Below are positions 17,100 to 26,766 of a DNA stretch of 64,000 nt, in pieces. Source of the stretch: Thermoplasmata archaeon (lineage in GTDB: Archaea > Thermoplasmatota > Thermoplasmata > Lutacidiplasmatales > SKW197); the NCBI GenBank assembly GCA_038874435.1, contig JAVZCK010000007.1, positions 41,023-105,022 of the forward strand. The letters are read 5' to 3'. The notes below the pieces were generated by a model, which ran no database searches, was not told where the DNA came from, and saw only the letters and a program-made list of their open reading frames with translations. Position 1 is the first letter of the stretch. Each line of letters begins with the position of its first letter. Position numbers and translations under genes: made by a program.

Positions 17100-18443
17100 T
17101 TAACGCTCACATTGATATTTTCCTCTTACCTCAGCCATATGTTTAACTCTTTTTCTTATTAATTCCATTTTACCAATGTCATGTCTCATAAAAACTTTCC
17201 CACGCACAAATTTCAGGGCATTTTCTGCCTTTTGTTCTGCTTGCTCCACTGTTTCTCCGATGCCAACAACTGCAATTGCTCTGGAGGTTGTGGTGTAGAC
17301 CTTTCCGTTTTCTTCATTCACCATTGCGTAGTAGGGAACACAGCCAGCGTTAACTATTCCTGTTTCGTCCACACTAATTTCTTCATTAGCCAGCGGCTTT
17401 ATCCCATAGCCCTCAGGCACAATGTACTTGCACACCGTTGCCTTTCTCTCAAAATCTGGTTGGGAGAAACTCTCACCTTTTGCAATTTTCCAGCAAAGTT
17501 CTGTAAAGTCAGAGGAAAAGAGCGTGAGCACATTCATCGCCTCAGGGTCTCCGAGCCGACAGTTGAACTCAATCACCTTAACTCCATCTCTCGTTGCCAT
17601 AAACTGGCCATAAAGAAAACCCCTGTAATTTACTCCTTCCATCTTAAGTGTTTCCACAGTTTTAACAATTATCTCCTTTGCCATGGTCAAGTCATCTGCA
17701 CTTAAAAATGGCAATGAAAAATCCTCGCAAGAATAAGAACCCATGCCTCCAGTGTTTGGGCCTGCATCACCTTCTAGCAATCTTTTGTGGTCCTGCACAA
17801 GCGGCGAAAAGCAAACAGATTTCTCGTTCACAAATGCCTGGAGCGTGAACTCCTCTCCCTCAACCTTTTCCTCAACAAGCAAGCTCTGGCTTTGACCAAT
17901 CTTTTTCTCAATTATCTCTTTTGCATAATTTTTCGCATCCTCAATCGTGTGCAAATGCTCACCCATCACCTTCACTCCTTTGCCACCTGTCAACCCAATG
18001 GGCTTTATCACGATATTTCCGTTCAGTTCATTAAATGCAGTTTCAAACGCCTCGACAGATTCCACCAATCTGTAATCCACACAACCAGGTATTTTGTGCT
18101 TTTTCATCAATTCTCTTGCAAACAATTTGGAGCCCTCGATTCTAGCGCCAGATTGAACAGGTCCAACACATGGAATTCCATGCTGCTGGAGGGCATCTGC
18201 AAGTCCATGTACAAGTGGGTCTTCAGGGCCACAGACTGCAAAATCTACTGTATTCTGTTTTCCGAATTCTACCACAGTGTTCAAATCGGTTTCTTGCACA
18301 ATTCTCACTTTTTCGGAGATTCTGATGATGCCGGGGTTTTTGTTTCGCATTGCTGCAAAAATTTTTGCACCTGTGCGATGAAGAGCACTGGCAATCGCAT
18401 GCTCCCTGCCACCACCACCAATGAGCAGCACTTTCGCTTGCAT
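17100..18443 (-). CDS. purD: Phosphoribosylamine-glycine ligase (GAR synthetase)
   Basis: A 447-residue ATP-grasp enzyme, second step of purine synthesis: phosphoribosylamine plus glycine and ATP gives GAR. The N-terminal GGGGREHAIA nucleotide-fold motif is present, then ATP-grasp blocks including IKPIGLTGGKGVKVM and the magnesium-binding VIEFNCRLGDPEAM. Length is normal for a monofunctional PurD. A TATA box (CCTAATATAATC, 18462-18471 area) lies about 20-29 bases before the ATG with no ribosome site, suggesting a leaderless mRNA. Confidence 0.97.
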   Translation of the reverse strand: MQAKVLLIGGGGREHAIASALHRTGAKIFAAMRNKNPGIIRISEKVRIVQETDLNTVVEFGKQNTVDFAVCGPEDPLVHGLADALQQHGIPCVGPVQSGARIEGSKLFARELMKKHKIPGCVDYRLVESVEAFETAFNELNGNIVIKPIGLTGGKGVKVMGEHLHTIEDAKNYAKEIIEKKIGQSQSLLVEEKVEGEEFTLQAFVNEKSVCFSPLVQDHKRLLEGDAGPNTGGMGSYSCEDFSLPFLSADDLTMAKEIIVKTVETLKMEGVNYRGFLYGQFMATRDGVKVIEFNCRLGDPEAMNVLTLFSSDFTELCWKIAKGESFSQPDFERKATVCKYIVPEGYGIKPLANEEISVDETGIVNAGCVPYYAMVNEENGKVYTTTSRAIAVVGIGETVEQAEQKAENALKFVRGKVFMRHDIGKMELIRKRVKHMAEVRGKYQCER

Positions 18444-18461
18444 GGAAAAGAGATAACGGTT

Positions 18462-18471
18462 GATTATATTA
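18462..18471 (-). promoter_or_regulatory. TATA box for purD
   Basis: The minus strand reads CTAATATAATC just 20-29 bases before the ATG at 18443, with no Shine-Dalgarno site. Confidence 0.5.
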
Positions 18472-18505
18472 GGTTAACTCCTTCAGTGTTTGTTCCATAA
18501 TTCAG

Positions 18506-18514
18506 ATATATAAA
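18506..18514 (+). promoter_or_regulatory. TATA box for the carboxypeptidase-regulatory-like surface protein
   Basis: ATATATAAA lies 31-39 bases before the ATG at 18545. The short leader carries GAGGTGAT. Confidence 0.6.
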
Positions 18515-18544
18515 TCATGGGTAAAGAAAGCAGAGGTGATAAAC

Positions 18545-20383
18545 ATGCACAAAAAAATTGTAATTGTTGCAACAAGCTTGGTGCTCTGCCTGCTATTTGC
18601 AGGAATGTATGGCGTCATGGGTGCGAACGAACGAGAGAGTGCAAGGGTTCTGGATTTGAGGGAGCTGAAATTTCCATCTGGCACAGTAGAATTAGTGAAC
18701 CTCTCTTTTCATGTGATTGATGGAAAAAACTGGACGCCAATTGCTGGTGCTTCAATAACAGGGAAGCGACTTGGCGATATTTACTACAATGGGACAGTTG
18801 GGAATGAGACATGGTATTTCTATGGCGAGACAGATGGAAACGGGAATTTTGCAGTACAGGTAATTCCAGACACATACTACATCTATGTTTATGCAGAGAA
18901 CTACATGCCAGAAAGCATGAGCATAACTGTTAGCGACGCAAATGCGACATTTTATGTGGAGATTGCACTTGATACAATGCCAGAACCAGATTCAACTGTG
19001 AAAGGAAGGGTGTTGGACCAGTCAGATGGAAGCCCTATTGCAAACGCTACTGTGTATGCCTGGTCTGGAATAAGCTCAAATGAAGGTTTCTACTATCCCT
19101 ACGAAAACACCGCGTTGACAGATGGAAATGGAAACTATGAACTGAATGTGCATAGCGGAATTTTGGTAGTCCACGCATATGCAGAGGGATACTACGAGTA
19201 TGCCACAACCGTCAATGTGCCTCCGAACACAACGATGCAGATGGACATAGGACTGCTTCCGTTCAAGGAGCCAGAGATTGTGTCTAAAGTGCAGGGAAAG
19301 GTTGTTTCTGAACAAGAACCGCTTGTGGGAGCAGTGGTAGAATTTGTGTGCTATTCTGAATACTATGGAGGTATTGATGACTTCATAGGTAATGGTGTGG
19401 TGGGCTCAGAGACACCTGGTTACAATGGGAGTTATCCTGGTGCATGGAGGTATTCTGGAGTGACTGATAGCGCAGGAAACTATGCTGTGGATGTGCCTGC
19501 GGGCTGGCTTTCCCTCACTGTCTTTGCGGAGGGTTTCTATCCACACTATGAGACAGTTTTTGTTGAGGCAAACACAACGCTCTGGCTGAACATCTCGCTT
19601 GAGAAACTACCGGAACCAGATGCATGGATAACAGGCATAGTTTACAATGAACAGGGACAGAAGGTGAAGGGTGCATATGTAAGTGCTTATGCATTGCTGG
19701 AAATTGTTGACATACTGCCCTCAAATGGAACTGCAACAACAAATGCCACCTATGGTTACTATGCAGCAAGCACAGTGACAGATGAGAATGGTAAATTCAC
19801 ACTTGCGGTGCCCGCGGGACAGTATGCCCTCTATGCCTACCACGAAACTTATGGTGGCTACAATGGAGTGGTAGAAGTAGAGCAAGGGACAACACTCTCC
19901 GTTGAGATTAAACTCACAACAATCACCAACAACACAGTGTTGCCAGGTAATGGGACAGAGGACAGTTATGTGATCTCGCCGCCGAAGGATGCAACGGTAG
20001 CACCCAAGTTCACAGGTGAGCAGGAAGTTACGCTTTCCCCTGGCTCAGAACTCCGGCTCAGCATCTCCACATTGTTCACAGTGCCTCAGGGCAAGAGAAT
20101 TATGTTTGGGGTGAGAGAGACAAAATATATTTCAGCGGTTTACAATTCAGCCAATGGCGAGCTTTTGCTCAAAGCCCCTGAGAACTGGCAGGGCGAGGAA
20201 GTGGTTACGCTAGAAGCAACGGATGGCATTACCACGGTGATAGGCACAATACTGGTGAAGATTCTAGGCACCTCACCAGCGAACATTGCTCTATGGTTTA
20301 CATGCGGAATTCTTGTAGCGATTGCAGTGATTACAGTATTTTGGTACAGGCAGAGAAACGGGAAGCAAAGACAGAAGTTCTGA
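18545..20383 (+). CDS. Membrane-anchored surface protein with about four carboxypeptidase-regulatory-like domains
   Basis: A 612-residue protein. Residues 3-25 form a signal peptide. About four beta-sandwich repeats of 90-110 residues follow, each with a pattern like G(x)V(x)D/N(x)(G/A)(x)PVxGAxVxA and a DGNGNY/DENGKF turn, then a strand ending xAYAExY. A beta domain at about 475-570 precedes a C-terminal transmembrane helix (about 580-600) and a basic tail. Such repeats are common in archaeal cell-surface proteins, probably structural or adhesive. The ATG at 18545 has GGTGAT upstream; a GTG at 18536 lies inside that site. Confidence 0.8.
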   Translation: MHKKIVIVATSLVLCLLFAGMYGVMGANERESARVLDLRELKFPSGTVELVNLSFHVIDGKNWTPIAGASITGKRLGDIYYNGTVGNETWYFYGETDGNGNFAVQVIPDTYYIYVYAENYMPESMSITVSDANATFYVEIALDTMPEPDSTVKGRVLDQSDGSPIANATVYAWSGISSNEGFYYPYENTALTDGNGNYELNVHSGILVVHAYAEGYYEYATTVNVPPNTTMQMDIGLLPFKEPEIVSKVQGKVVSEQEPLVGAVVEFVCYSEYYGGIDDFIGNGVVGSETPGYNGSYPGAWRYSGVTDSAGNYAVDVPAGWLSLTVFAEGFYPHYETVFVEANTTLWLNISLEKLPEPDAWITGIVYNEQGQKVKGAYVSAYALLEIVDILPSNGTATTNATYGYYAASTVTDENGKFTLAVPAGQYALYAYHETYGGYNGVVEVEQGTTLSVEIKLTTITNNTVLPGNGTEDSYVISPPKDATVAPKFTGEQEVTLSPGSELRLSISTLFTVPQGKRIMFGVRETKYISAVYNSANGELLLKAPENWQGEEVVTLEATDGITTVIGTILVKILGTSPANIALWFTCGILVAIAVITVFWYRQRNGKQRQKF

Positions 20384-20396
20384 AATAAAAACCTTT

Positions 20397-20405
20397 TTTA
20401 TATTT
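20397..20405 (+). promoter_or_regulatory. TATA box for the membrane protein/winged-helix pair
   Basis: TTTATATTT lies 17-25 bases before the ATG at 20422, with little room for a leader. Confidence 0.5.
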
Positions 20406-20421
20406 ATTGTGATGTGGTAGT

Positions 20422-20685
20422 ATGTGGGAAGTTACAGCATTTGCGACTGGTGTGATTCTGGTTTTCAGTGTGGTGCTCTTTTTTTTGTCAATAATCACCT
20501 ACATGCGGGTGAAAAGCAGAAGGCTGCTGATTGTATCTCTCGCCTTCCTATTGTTTTTCGTAAAAGGTATCTGGCTCTCAGTCAGTCAGTTTGTGGTCAT
20601 CCAGGGCAATGCCCTTGTGTTCCTTTACCTCTTTGACCTCTGCATCCTCTCGCTCCTGGCATTTTCTCTCTTCACCAAGGGATAG
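20422..20685 (+). CDS. Small integral membrane protein (about three helices)
   Basis: An 87-residue, highly hydrophobic protein with helices near residues 4-27, 34-55 and 62-83 and a basic loop (MRVKSRR) between the first two. No known enzymatic family is recognised. The downstream winged-helix gene begins two bases after its stop, so the two form a unit. Small membrane proteins paired with HTH regulators occur in other archaea, and a membrane-signal role for the pair is inference. Confidence 0.7.
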   Translation: MWEVTAFATGVILVFSVVLFFLSIITYMRVKSRRLLIVSLAFLLFFVKGIWLSVSQFVVIQGNALVFLYLFDLCILSLLAFSLFTKG

Positions 20686-20687
20686 GG

Positions 20688-21218
20688 ATGCTTCAGGAAC
20701 TGGAGGTAAGGCGGAGCATTTTTTCTTTGATTGCGAAAATCCCAGGCATCCATTTCAGGGAACTGCAGAGAAAACTCGGGCTGGAGGTTGGCACACTGGA
20801 TTATCACCTGAACAGGATGGAGAAGGAGGGATTGATTTACGGTGTTAAGGAGCGGTATTACAAACGGTATTACACAAAGGAAGTTGATGCGAGAGATTTT
20901 GAGTTGATGGCAGTTTTGCGCCAGGAAAAACCGAGGAGAATAGTGCTCCACCTTCTGCTCAAGCCTGGCAGCACCCATGCAGAGATTGGAAGAGAACTTA
21001 ATCTCCCTTTGTCCACAACCACTTTTTATCTGGACTTGCTTCGCAAAAAAGGAGTGGTGAATGCAGTGGAAGGCGAGCGAACCCGATACTTTGTTTCAGA
21101 GAAGGAGCGAACAGTGAATGCAATCATCCGCTATCGCCATAGCTTCCTGGACAAACTTGTGGATAGATTTCTGGAGGTGTGGCTGGAGACATCCACCACC
21201 TCAGACGAAAATATCTGA
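20688..21218 (+). CDS. Double winged-helix transcription regulator
   Basis: A 176-residue protein with two winged-helix domains. The first is at about 5-70, with IHFRELQRKLGLEVGTLDYHL as its helix-turn-helix and a basic wing. The second is at about 83-145 (STHAEIGRELNLPLSTTTFYL). A C-terminal helical tail follows. The ATG follows GGGATAGGG. The partner is the small membrane protein immediately upstream. The pattern resembles the archaeal regulators that carry two winged-helix domains; target genes are unknown. Confidence 0.82.
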   Translation: MLQELEVRRSIFSLIAKIPGIHFRELQRKLGLEVGTLDYHLNRMEKEGLIYGVKERYYKRYYTKEVDARDFELMAVLRQEKPRRIVLHLLLKPGSTHAEIGRELNLPLSTTTFYLDLLRKKGVVNAVEGERTRYFVSEKERTVNAIIRYRHSFLDKLVDRFLEVWLETSTTSDENI

Positions 21219-21223
21219 AAATC

Positions 21224-23983
21224 TCACTTCCAGTACTTCTTTGTCTGGGTATACTTTATCTCTGCCCTGATTATTTCCTTGATGAGTTCATCTTCGCTCT
21301 CATAACTTCTTGACAGGATTCTGGCTGCAGTGTCGGGCCCGATTCCTCTACCAGCAAGTGCAAGCAGTGCATTTTTTCCATTATCTCTGACAAGATTTGC
21401 ACAGAGCCACGCACGTTCTATGTTTCGTTTCTCTGCTTTGTTCAACACTTTCAGGTCCTTTTTCGCACCAAAGTATTTTTTGCAGGTCTCAATAATACTT
21501 TTCTCCACTTTTCGCATTCCAGCTACCATCACAGAATTACACCGCAGGCAGGAGAGTCGGGTTATGTTTTTCAGTTTATAGGTAAGCGTGGTTCCACATG
21601 ACATGCAGATGAGCACCATATCTGTGTCCATGAGACGTGTCTTCACGCTATTAATGAGCTGTGCTGAAATCTCGGTCTGCACAAAACCCTGGGTTTCCGC
21701 CAACACTCTTTCACAGAAACCAGTGATACGCGGATAGTAAATCACAGTAATTTCCTTCATTGCAATTTTTTCAAGCACGCAAATTGTGGTCTCAATATCC
21801 ATATGCTCAAAAACGGTTTTTTCCACAGCTTCCTTGAACACAAGTGAGTCACGGTAGGCATCAATGAAACGCTCTATGTTTATCTGGCTATAATCTGCAT
21901 CACGTTCTATCAAGCCAAACTTCTTTGCCACATTCACAAAAATCCAGCGGAAGTAGGAAATTGCGCCAACACCTTTTTCTATTATTCTTCTCAGCCCTCG
22001 TGCATTTGCTGCAAGATTTTCGATTGTCTGTTGCAACTCCCCAATCTCCAGTTGTCTTGGAAGGTCCAGCACAATCCAGTATGGTTCAGCTGAAAATCCA
22101 ACGCTCTCACCGAGTTTTGCAGTGAGCAGAATGGAGATTGCTCTCGCAAGGGTTTCATTCACCCTTGAGCCAAATGCTGAAGCAATCACGCACTTCTTTC
22201 CATGTAAGCACACATGCACTGTAGTATCCAGGGGCAAGCATTCAAGTTTGGAGAGTGCTTCAATTGCCATCTTTCCATTCTCATCAATCTCGCAATCAAT
22301 GTTTTTTGTTCTAAGGATTCTTCCAGCTTCCATCGCACATTCAAAAGGTACAGGAATTTCCTCGCCAGTCCATAAGGGAGGCATTGCCAAACTCTGGCTC
22401 GGTACAACAAATACGGTATCGTCGTGAATCTCCTCCACGAGCCAGACACTGCCTTTAACCGCAAACTCTTTCCCCACTTCAAGATTTTGGACAACAAAGG
22501 ACTCATCCAGTACTGCAATTATTTTTCTCGTGCTTAAGTCCTGCACCTTGTAAGTTCGCTCATCTGGAATCATTGAAATATTGTTGTAGAAATACTCCCG
22601 CCCTCTTCTTGAGCCCTCCACACGCTTCTCTTTTATGAAAATTCTGTGGAATCTTTCAAGTTCATGGAGCACTGCTAGATATTGCTCAGAACTCAGATTT
22701 CTGAAAGGATAGGAATTTCTCACGAGTGCATAGAATTCCTCAATCTCAAACGATTTTTCGGCGGTAGCATGGGCCACAATCTGATTTGCCAGCACGGCAA
22801 GTGGGTTTTCACGAATTCTTATGCTTTCAATTTTTCCAGCCATCCCCATTTTTGCAAGAACTCCCGCCTCAAGGGCATCAAGTGCATTCTCGCAGATAAT
22901 TTTTCCCTCAGAGGTTCTTCCAATCCCATGGCCACTTCTTCCAATTCTTTGCAAAAGTCGCCCTACCTGCCTTGGACTGTTATACTGGACCACCATGTCA
23001 ACATGTCCTATGTCAATTCCGAGTTCAAGCGAGGAGGTGGCAATAATGGCTTTGAGTTCCCCTTTCTTGAACAATTCCTCACTTTCTATTCTCACCTCCT
23101 TTGCAAGCGAGCCATGGTGCACTGCAATTTTAATATCTGGGAAAAGATGCTGGATGTGGACGCCCAGAAATTCTGCTGCAGCTCGTGTGTTCACGAAAAC
23201 AAGAACGCCTTTGTGATGTCCCACTGTTTCCGCAATTTCACGCATTGCTGCCACATTCTCTGGTGTTAGATTTTCCGACTGCCTTTTTCTGTCCTCTTCT
23301 TTTACTGCAGGGATACACACTTCTATTTTCAGCTGTTTTTCCATTCCACAGTCAACAATTTCACACGCCCTCTGGTTTCCTGCAAGAAATTTTGCAACTT
23401 CCTGTGGTTCTCCAACGGTTGCAGAAAGTCCAATTCGTTGAATTCCATTTCCAAATAATTTTTCTAGGCGTTCTAAGGCAACAGAAAGCTGGTAGCCCCG
23501 TTCATTTCCACATAGCTCATGGATTTCGTCAATCACAATGTAGCGAACATTTTTCAAGGCCTTTCTCAGCTTCCTGCCGAGAAAGAGAATCTGGAAGGTT
23601 TCGGGTGTGGTGATGAGCAGGTGGGCTGGGTCTTCCGCTTGCTTGCCTCTCTCGTATTGGGTGGTATCTCCGTGCCTCACTGCAACTTTGAGGTGCACTG
23701 ATTCGCAAAGCACCTGGGTTCTGCGGAGCATGTCCCGATTGAGGGCACGTAATGGTGTGATGTAGATGCACGCAACTGGCTCGTTTTTTTCAGTTAGAAT
23801 TTTGTGAAGCACTGGTAGAAGCCCTGCTTCTGTTTTTCCAGTTCCAGTGGGTGCAATGAGCAATACATTTTTGCCAGAAAGCACTGCGGGAATGCCTTTC
23901 TCCTGCACACTGCTTGGCTCCGTGATGCCTGCAACAGAGATTGCCTTCTGAAGTTCAGGATGCAGCTGCTGGAAAACGCTCAT
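21224..23983 (-). CDS. lhr: Lhr-type superfamily 2 DNA/RNA helicase
   Basis: A 919-residue ATP-dependent helicase. Motifs in order: Q-like SSVQEKGIPAVL, Walker A APTGTGKTEAG, DEIH (VIDEIHELCG), LSATVG, ATSSLELGID and the late QRIGRSGHG. A long C-terminal region includes a four-cysteine site (CMSC...CLRC) and a helix-hairpin-like LAGRGIGPDTAARIL near the end. Lhr-family helicases unwind forked DNA and hybrids and act in repair. The ATG at 23983 (MSVFQQLHPEL) is preferred to an upstream in-frame start at 24052, which would overlap the methyltransferase gene. It is convergent with the winged-helix gene, five bases apart. Confidence 0.92.
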   Translation of the reverse strand: MSVFQQLHPELQKAISVAGITEPSSVQEKGIPAVLSGKNVLLIAPTGTGKTEAGLLPVLHKILTEKNEPVACIYITPLRALNRDMLRRTQVLCESVHLKVAVRHGDTTQYERGKQAEDPAHLLITTPETFQILFLGRKLRKALKNVRYIVIDEIHELCGNERGYQLSVALERLEKLFGNGIQRIGLSATVGEPQEVAKFLAGNQRACEIVDCGMEKQLKIEVCIPAVKEEDRKRQSENLTPENVAAMREIAETVGHHKGVLVFVNTRAAAEFLGVHIQHLFPDIKIAVHHGSLAKEVRIESEELFKKGELKAIIATSSLELGIDIGHVDMVVQYNSPRQVGRLLQRIGRSGHGIGRTSEGKIICENALDALEAGVLAKMGMAGKIESIRIRENPLAVLANQIVAHATAEKSFEIEEFYALVRNSYPFRNLSSEQYLAVLHELERFHRIFIKEKRVEGSRRGREYFYNNISMIPDERTYKVQDLSTRKIIAVLDESFVVQNLEVGKEFAVKGSVWLVEEIHDDTVFVVPSQSLAMPPLWTGEEIPVPFECAMEAGRILRTKNIDCEIDENGKMAIEALSKLECLPLDTTVHVCLHGKKCVIASAFGSRVNETLARAISILLTAKLGESVGFSAEPYWIVLDLPRQLEIGELQQTIENLAANARGLRRIIEKGVGAISYFRWIFVNVAKKFGLIERDADYSQINIERFIDAYRDSLVFKEAVEKTVFEHMDIETTICVLEKIAMKEITVIYYPRITGFCERVLAETQGFVQTEISAQLINSVKTRLMDTDMVLICMSCGTTLTYKLKNITRLSCLRCNSVMVAGMRKVEKSIIETCKKYFGAKKDLKVLNKAEKRNIERAWLCANLVRDNGKNALLALAGRGIGPDTAARILSRSYESEDELIKEIIRAEIKYTQTKKYWK

Positions 23984-24035
23984 GCGAAAAAGAGATTTAT
24001 CAAGCAATAAAAAGGTTTGGGAAGAAAAAATAATC

Positions 24036-25913
24036 TCACTTCTGGAACACAAGAATATCTTCTACACCTATCTTTCCTTCGTCTGCTTTTGAAAGCCCAT
24101 GCTGAATTACTTCGACCAATGTGAAGCCGGCAGATTTTCCGAGTTCTGCAATTAGCGGCGATGTTTCAATCACTCTCTCTTTCCCATTAACAGTCCAGGA
24201 GTGATACTTACTTACAACCATAATGTAATATTTTCCCTTCTTCAGCACTCTGTAGCATTCCTTGAAGGAAGCAATCATCATCTTGAGATAGTTTTCTACT
24301 ACATTTGCCTTCTGGCATCGTTTTGAGCGTTTTAAAAGGTTAATCAATTTTTTACTCAGCGGTGGAAAGTGTTGCGGTTCATAAGCATATAGGGGAAGGA
24401 TTTCACCGCATTTTGCTACTTGTAATCGCTTTTCGTAGAGGTTCACAGTTGAATCCCAGACGAGGTCATCTTTGAGCCCCAGGACAAGGATAGGGAAAAG
24501 ATTGTTTCCAATGTAATCCAGAGCGTCAAAGTAAGGTGGAGAAGTAAGGATGCCATCTATAGAAGCATCCTTAAGCATACTCATATTTGTAGAATCTCCT
24601 TTGATTATGCTTACCTTTCCCTTTTTGAGAGATACTCCCAGAATTTTTGCCAATTTCTGGGTCGAATAGAGAACTAGGTATCTATCTTCCACATAACTCT
24701 TGAAAGAACCCACAATGTCCCACGCACGAGCTTTGTCAGAATATTCTACAATTTGTTGGCTCAATAACACAAGCAGAAACTTTCGTATCTTCTCATCCTC
24801 AACATCTTCAATCATCTTTTTTATGCCAATAACCTTCTCCAAATGTGGCTCAATCTTTTTGTAGCCATTTCGCTCACCTGCATACACCTTAATCTCTTCC
24901 TTTATTCTTTCAATTTCTAGTTTCTCATTCTGGCAGAATTCCTCAACTTTCTCAAGACGCTCAAATATTCTTACAATTTCATTTCTCAGTTTTTTCATGT
25001 CTAATGCAAGGTTTGTCTTTACTTCTGCTATGAGCTGTCCTATACCAAGAATTTCAATTCCAATAGCATTTATTCCCATCGTCGGCGCATCCGCTATGAA
25101 GGCACCGGAGCCAACAAAAGGGTCCAGTATAGTGTCTCCTTCTTTTACCCTGAGCAGATTTATAAGCGCCCTTGAAATTCTTGGGTCTCCCTTGCCTTTA
25201 TACTTATGTAGATAATGAAGAAACGGCTTTCTGAGGTCTGTGGATGCCCAGTCTACAAAATCTCCGATGTGTTCTTTTCCGAGACCAAAATGAGGTGAGC
25301 GATAATGTCCATTTTGCAAATGGAGAAGCAACTGGTTGACTCCATTATCAATGCCTTTCTCCTTTTCTTCAAAGTATTCTTCCCAGTTTTCACTTGCTTT
25401 TGGCCTAAATACCGCCTCTGGCAGTTTCTTAACTTCTGTCACATACTCAAAGAGGGTCTGGAATGGAATTATTCTTACAGTCACAAGTTTTTCAGTTGAT
25501 GTTATGGATTGAACAAATATCTGGATATATGGATTAACAGTATTCTTTCCCTCTACTAAAGATTGTCTAATCTCCTCTATACCTCCTTTTTTTAACATCT
25601 CTCTGATCTCCTTTTCTTCAGACCTAAAAATTGCATAAATCTCTCTGAAAAAAGTGGCACATTTTGCTACATCCAATAGATTTATCCCATCAATTTCAGA
25701 TACAAAACCTTGTACCTCTCCCAGATATGTGAGCCGTGTCATTATGTGCACAACTTCATCATCTAGCAATCTGAATGGTTCCTCTTTAAGTAACGAGGCA
25801 ATTGTCCTTACTCTCAGTGTCTTTGTATTTAGCAAACTTTCTATTTCTCTCTCTGCGAAATATGTCTCATCTGCATCTCTCAAATCAAACTTAAGTTTGG
25901 CGAGAACAAACAT
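24036..25913 (-). CDS. DNA methyltransferase (amino-methyl type, probable partner of a type II endonuclease)
   Basis: A 625-residue protein with an SAM-binding motif DPFVGSGAF at 264-272 and a catalytic TSPPYFDALDY at 457-467. The SPPY form is usual for N4-cytosine methylases. The order here, SAM motif first and about 190 residues of charged helical sequence between, differs from the common beta-class order. The N-terminal 200 residues have no assignment and may recognise the target. The ATG at 25913 follows AGGTG; a GTG at 25922 overlaps that site. The gene overlaps the upstream probable endonuclease by 23 bases, typical of a restriction-modification pair. Confidence 0.85.
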   Translation of the reverse strand: MFVLAKLKFDLRDADETYFAEREIESLLNTKTLRVRTIASLLKEEPFRLLDDEVVHIMTRLTYLGEVQGFVSEIDGINLLDVAKCATFFREIYAIFRSEEKEIREMLKKGGIEEIRQSLVEGKNTVNPYIQIFVQSITSTEKLVTVRIIPFQTLFEYVTEVKKLPEAVFRPKASENWEEYFEEKEKGIDNGVNQLLLHLQNGHYRSPHFGLGKEHIGDFVDWASTDLRKPFLHYLHKYKGKGDPRISRALINLLRVKEGDTILDPFVGSGAFIADAPTMGINAIGIEILGIGQLIAEVKTNLALDMKKLRNEIVRIFERLEKVEEFCQNEKLEIERIKEEIKVYAGERNGYKKIEPHLEKVIGIKKMIEDVEDEKIRKFLLVLLSQQIVEYSDKARAWDIVGSFKSYVEDRYLVLYSTQKLAKILGVSLKKGKVSIIKGDSTNMSMLKDASIDGILTSPPYFDALDYIGNNLFPILVLGLKDDLVWDSTVNLYEKRLQVAKCGEILPLYAYEPQHFPPLSKKLINLLKRSKRCQKANVVENYLKMMIASFKECYRVLKKGKYYIMVVSKYHSWTVNGKERVIETSPLIAELGKSAGFTLVEVIQHGLSKADEGKIGVEDILVFQK

Positions 25914-26766
25914 TTTCTGCACCTATTTTAAACAAATCACATGGTTTTATTTTGAACTGGAGCATATTGGCTGTAGGTCTCCCTGCATCTCCACCCTTTC
26001 TTTGCATTGTAATCCTTCCAATGCGGAGAGAACCATCTCTGGTTATATAGACCTCTCCACCTCCAAAAAAATTCATTGTTGTGTTAATGTCTTTCAATAC
26101 CCAAGCAGTTATATTCTCCGACTCAAAATGCTTGGTTACGAGCATCCAGTTAGCTGAAAGTCCACCCCTACCCTTCAAGATATCGCTGACCACAAGAATC
26201 TTGTTTGCCCTGAAAAAATTTACAATTCTCTCAGCTAGTTCCTTTGGCATTTCATTCAAGAGTACTCTTCGTTCATCTCTTAATTTCACATTTGCTGTTA
26301 TCTCAGGAGGAGGTCTTATTTCACCTGTAAATAACTTTAGACCATAGGCTACAGTGTCATCAAAATCCCATAGTTGCTGGTAAGTATCCACCCATCTCTT
26401 ATCCACCTGATTGTATCCAGGAGTGTTTTTGTCTTTTCTGACAGTCACCATTTTTAAAGATAAATTTTCTATTTTCACAATTGCGCCCATCACAATTTTG
26501 ATTCTTATCTGGGCGTCTGCTTTTTTAAATCGCATCAACTGCTCATAGTCCTCCCTTAGCCCCAGTCGCTCTACATCTTTCCTTTTTAACCTAGTTGGAA
26601 TATGAATTGCTTCTACAGAATCAATCTGGTTGACATCATATCCCATTATACTTAACCATCGTTTTGCTTCAGCATCGTTCTTCCAGTTATTGAATTTCTC
26701 GCAAATTTCTTTTTCGTTTTCAAAACCACCTTTTGCAGTGGCTGAGCCCAGTTCAAATGAGCACAT
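25891..26766 (-). CDS. Probable type II restriction endonuclease
   Basis: A 291-residue protein. No catalytic PD-(D/E)xK site can be assigned with confidence by eye. The call rests mainly on its position just upstream of, and overlapping, a DNA methyltransferase gene, plus a basic C-terminal block (GRITMQRKGGD, then MLQFKIKP) of the kind seen in some type II enzymes. If correct, it cleaves unmethylated foreign DNA at the site its neighbour methylates. AGGG lies before the ATG. Alternatives are a specificity or accessory protein of the same system. Confidence 0.6.
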   Translation of the reverse strand: MCSFELGSATAKGGFENEKEICEKFNNWKNDAEAKRWLSIMGYDVNQIDSVEAIHIPTRLKRKDVERLGLREDYEQLMRFKKADAQIRIKIVMGAIVKIENLSLKMVTVRKDKNTPGYNQVDKRWVDTYQQLWDFDDTVAYGLKLFTGEIRPPPEITANVKLRDERRVLLNEMPKELAERIVNFFRANKILVVSDILKGRGGLSANWMLVTKHFESENITAWVLKDINTTMNFFGGGEVYITRDGSLRIGRITMQRKGGDAGRPTANMLQFKIKPCDLFKIGAENVCSRQT

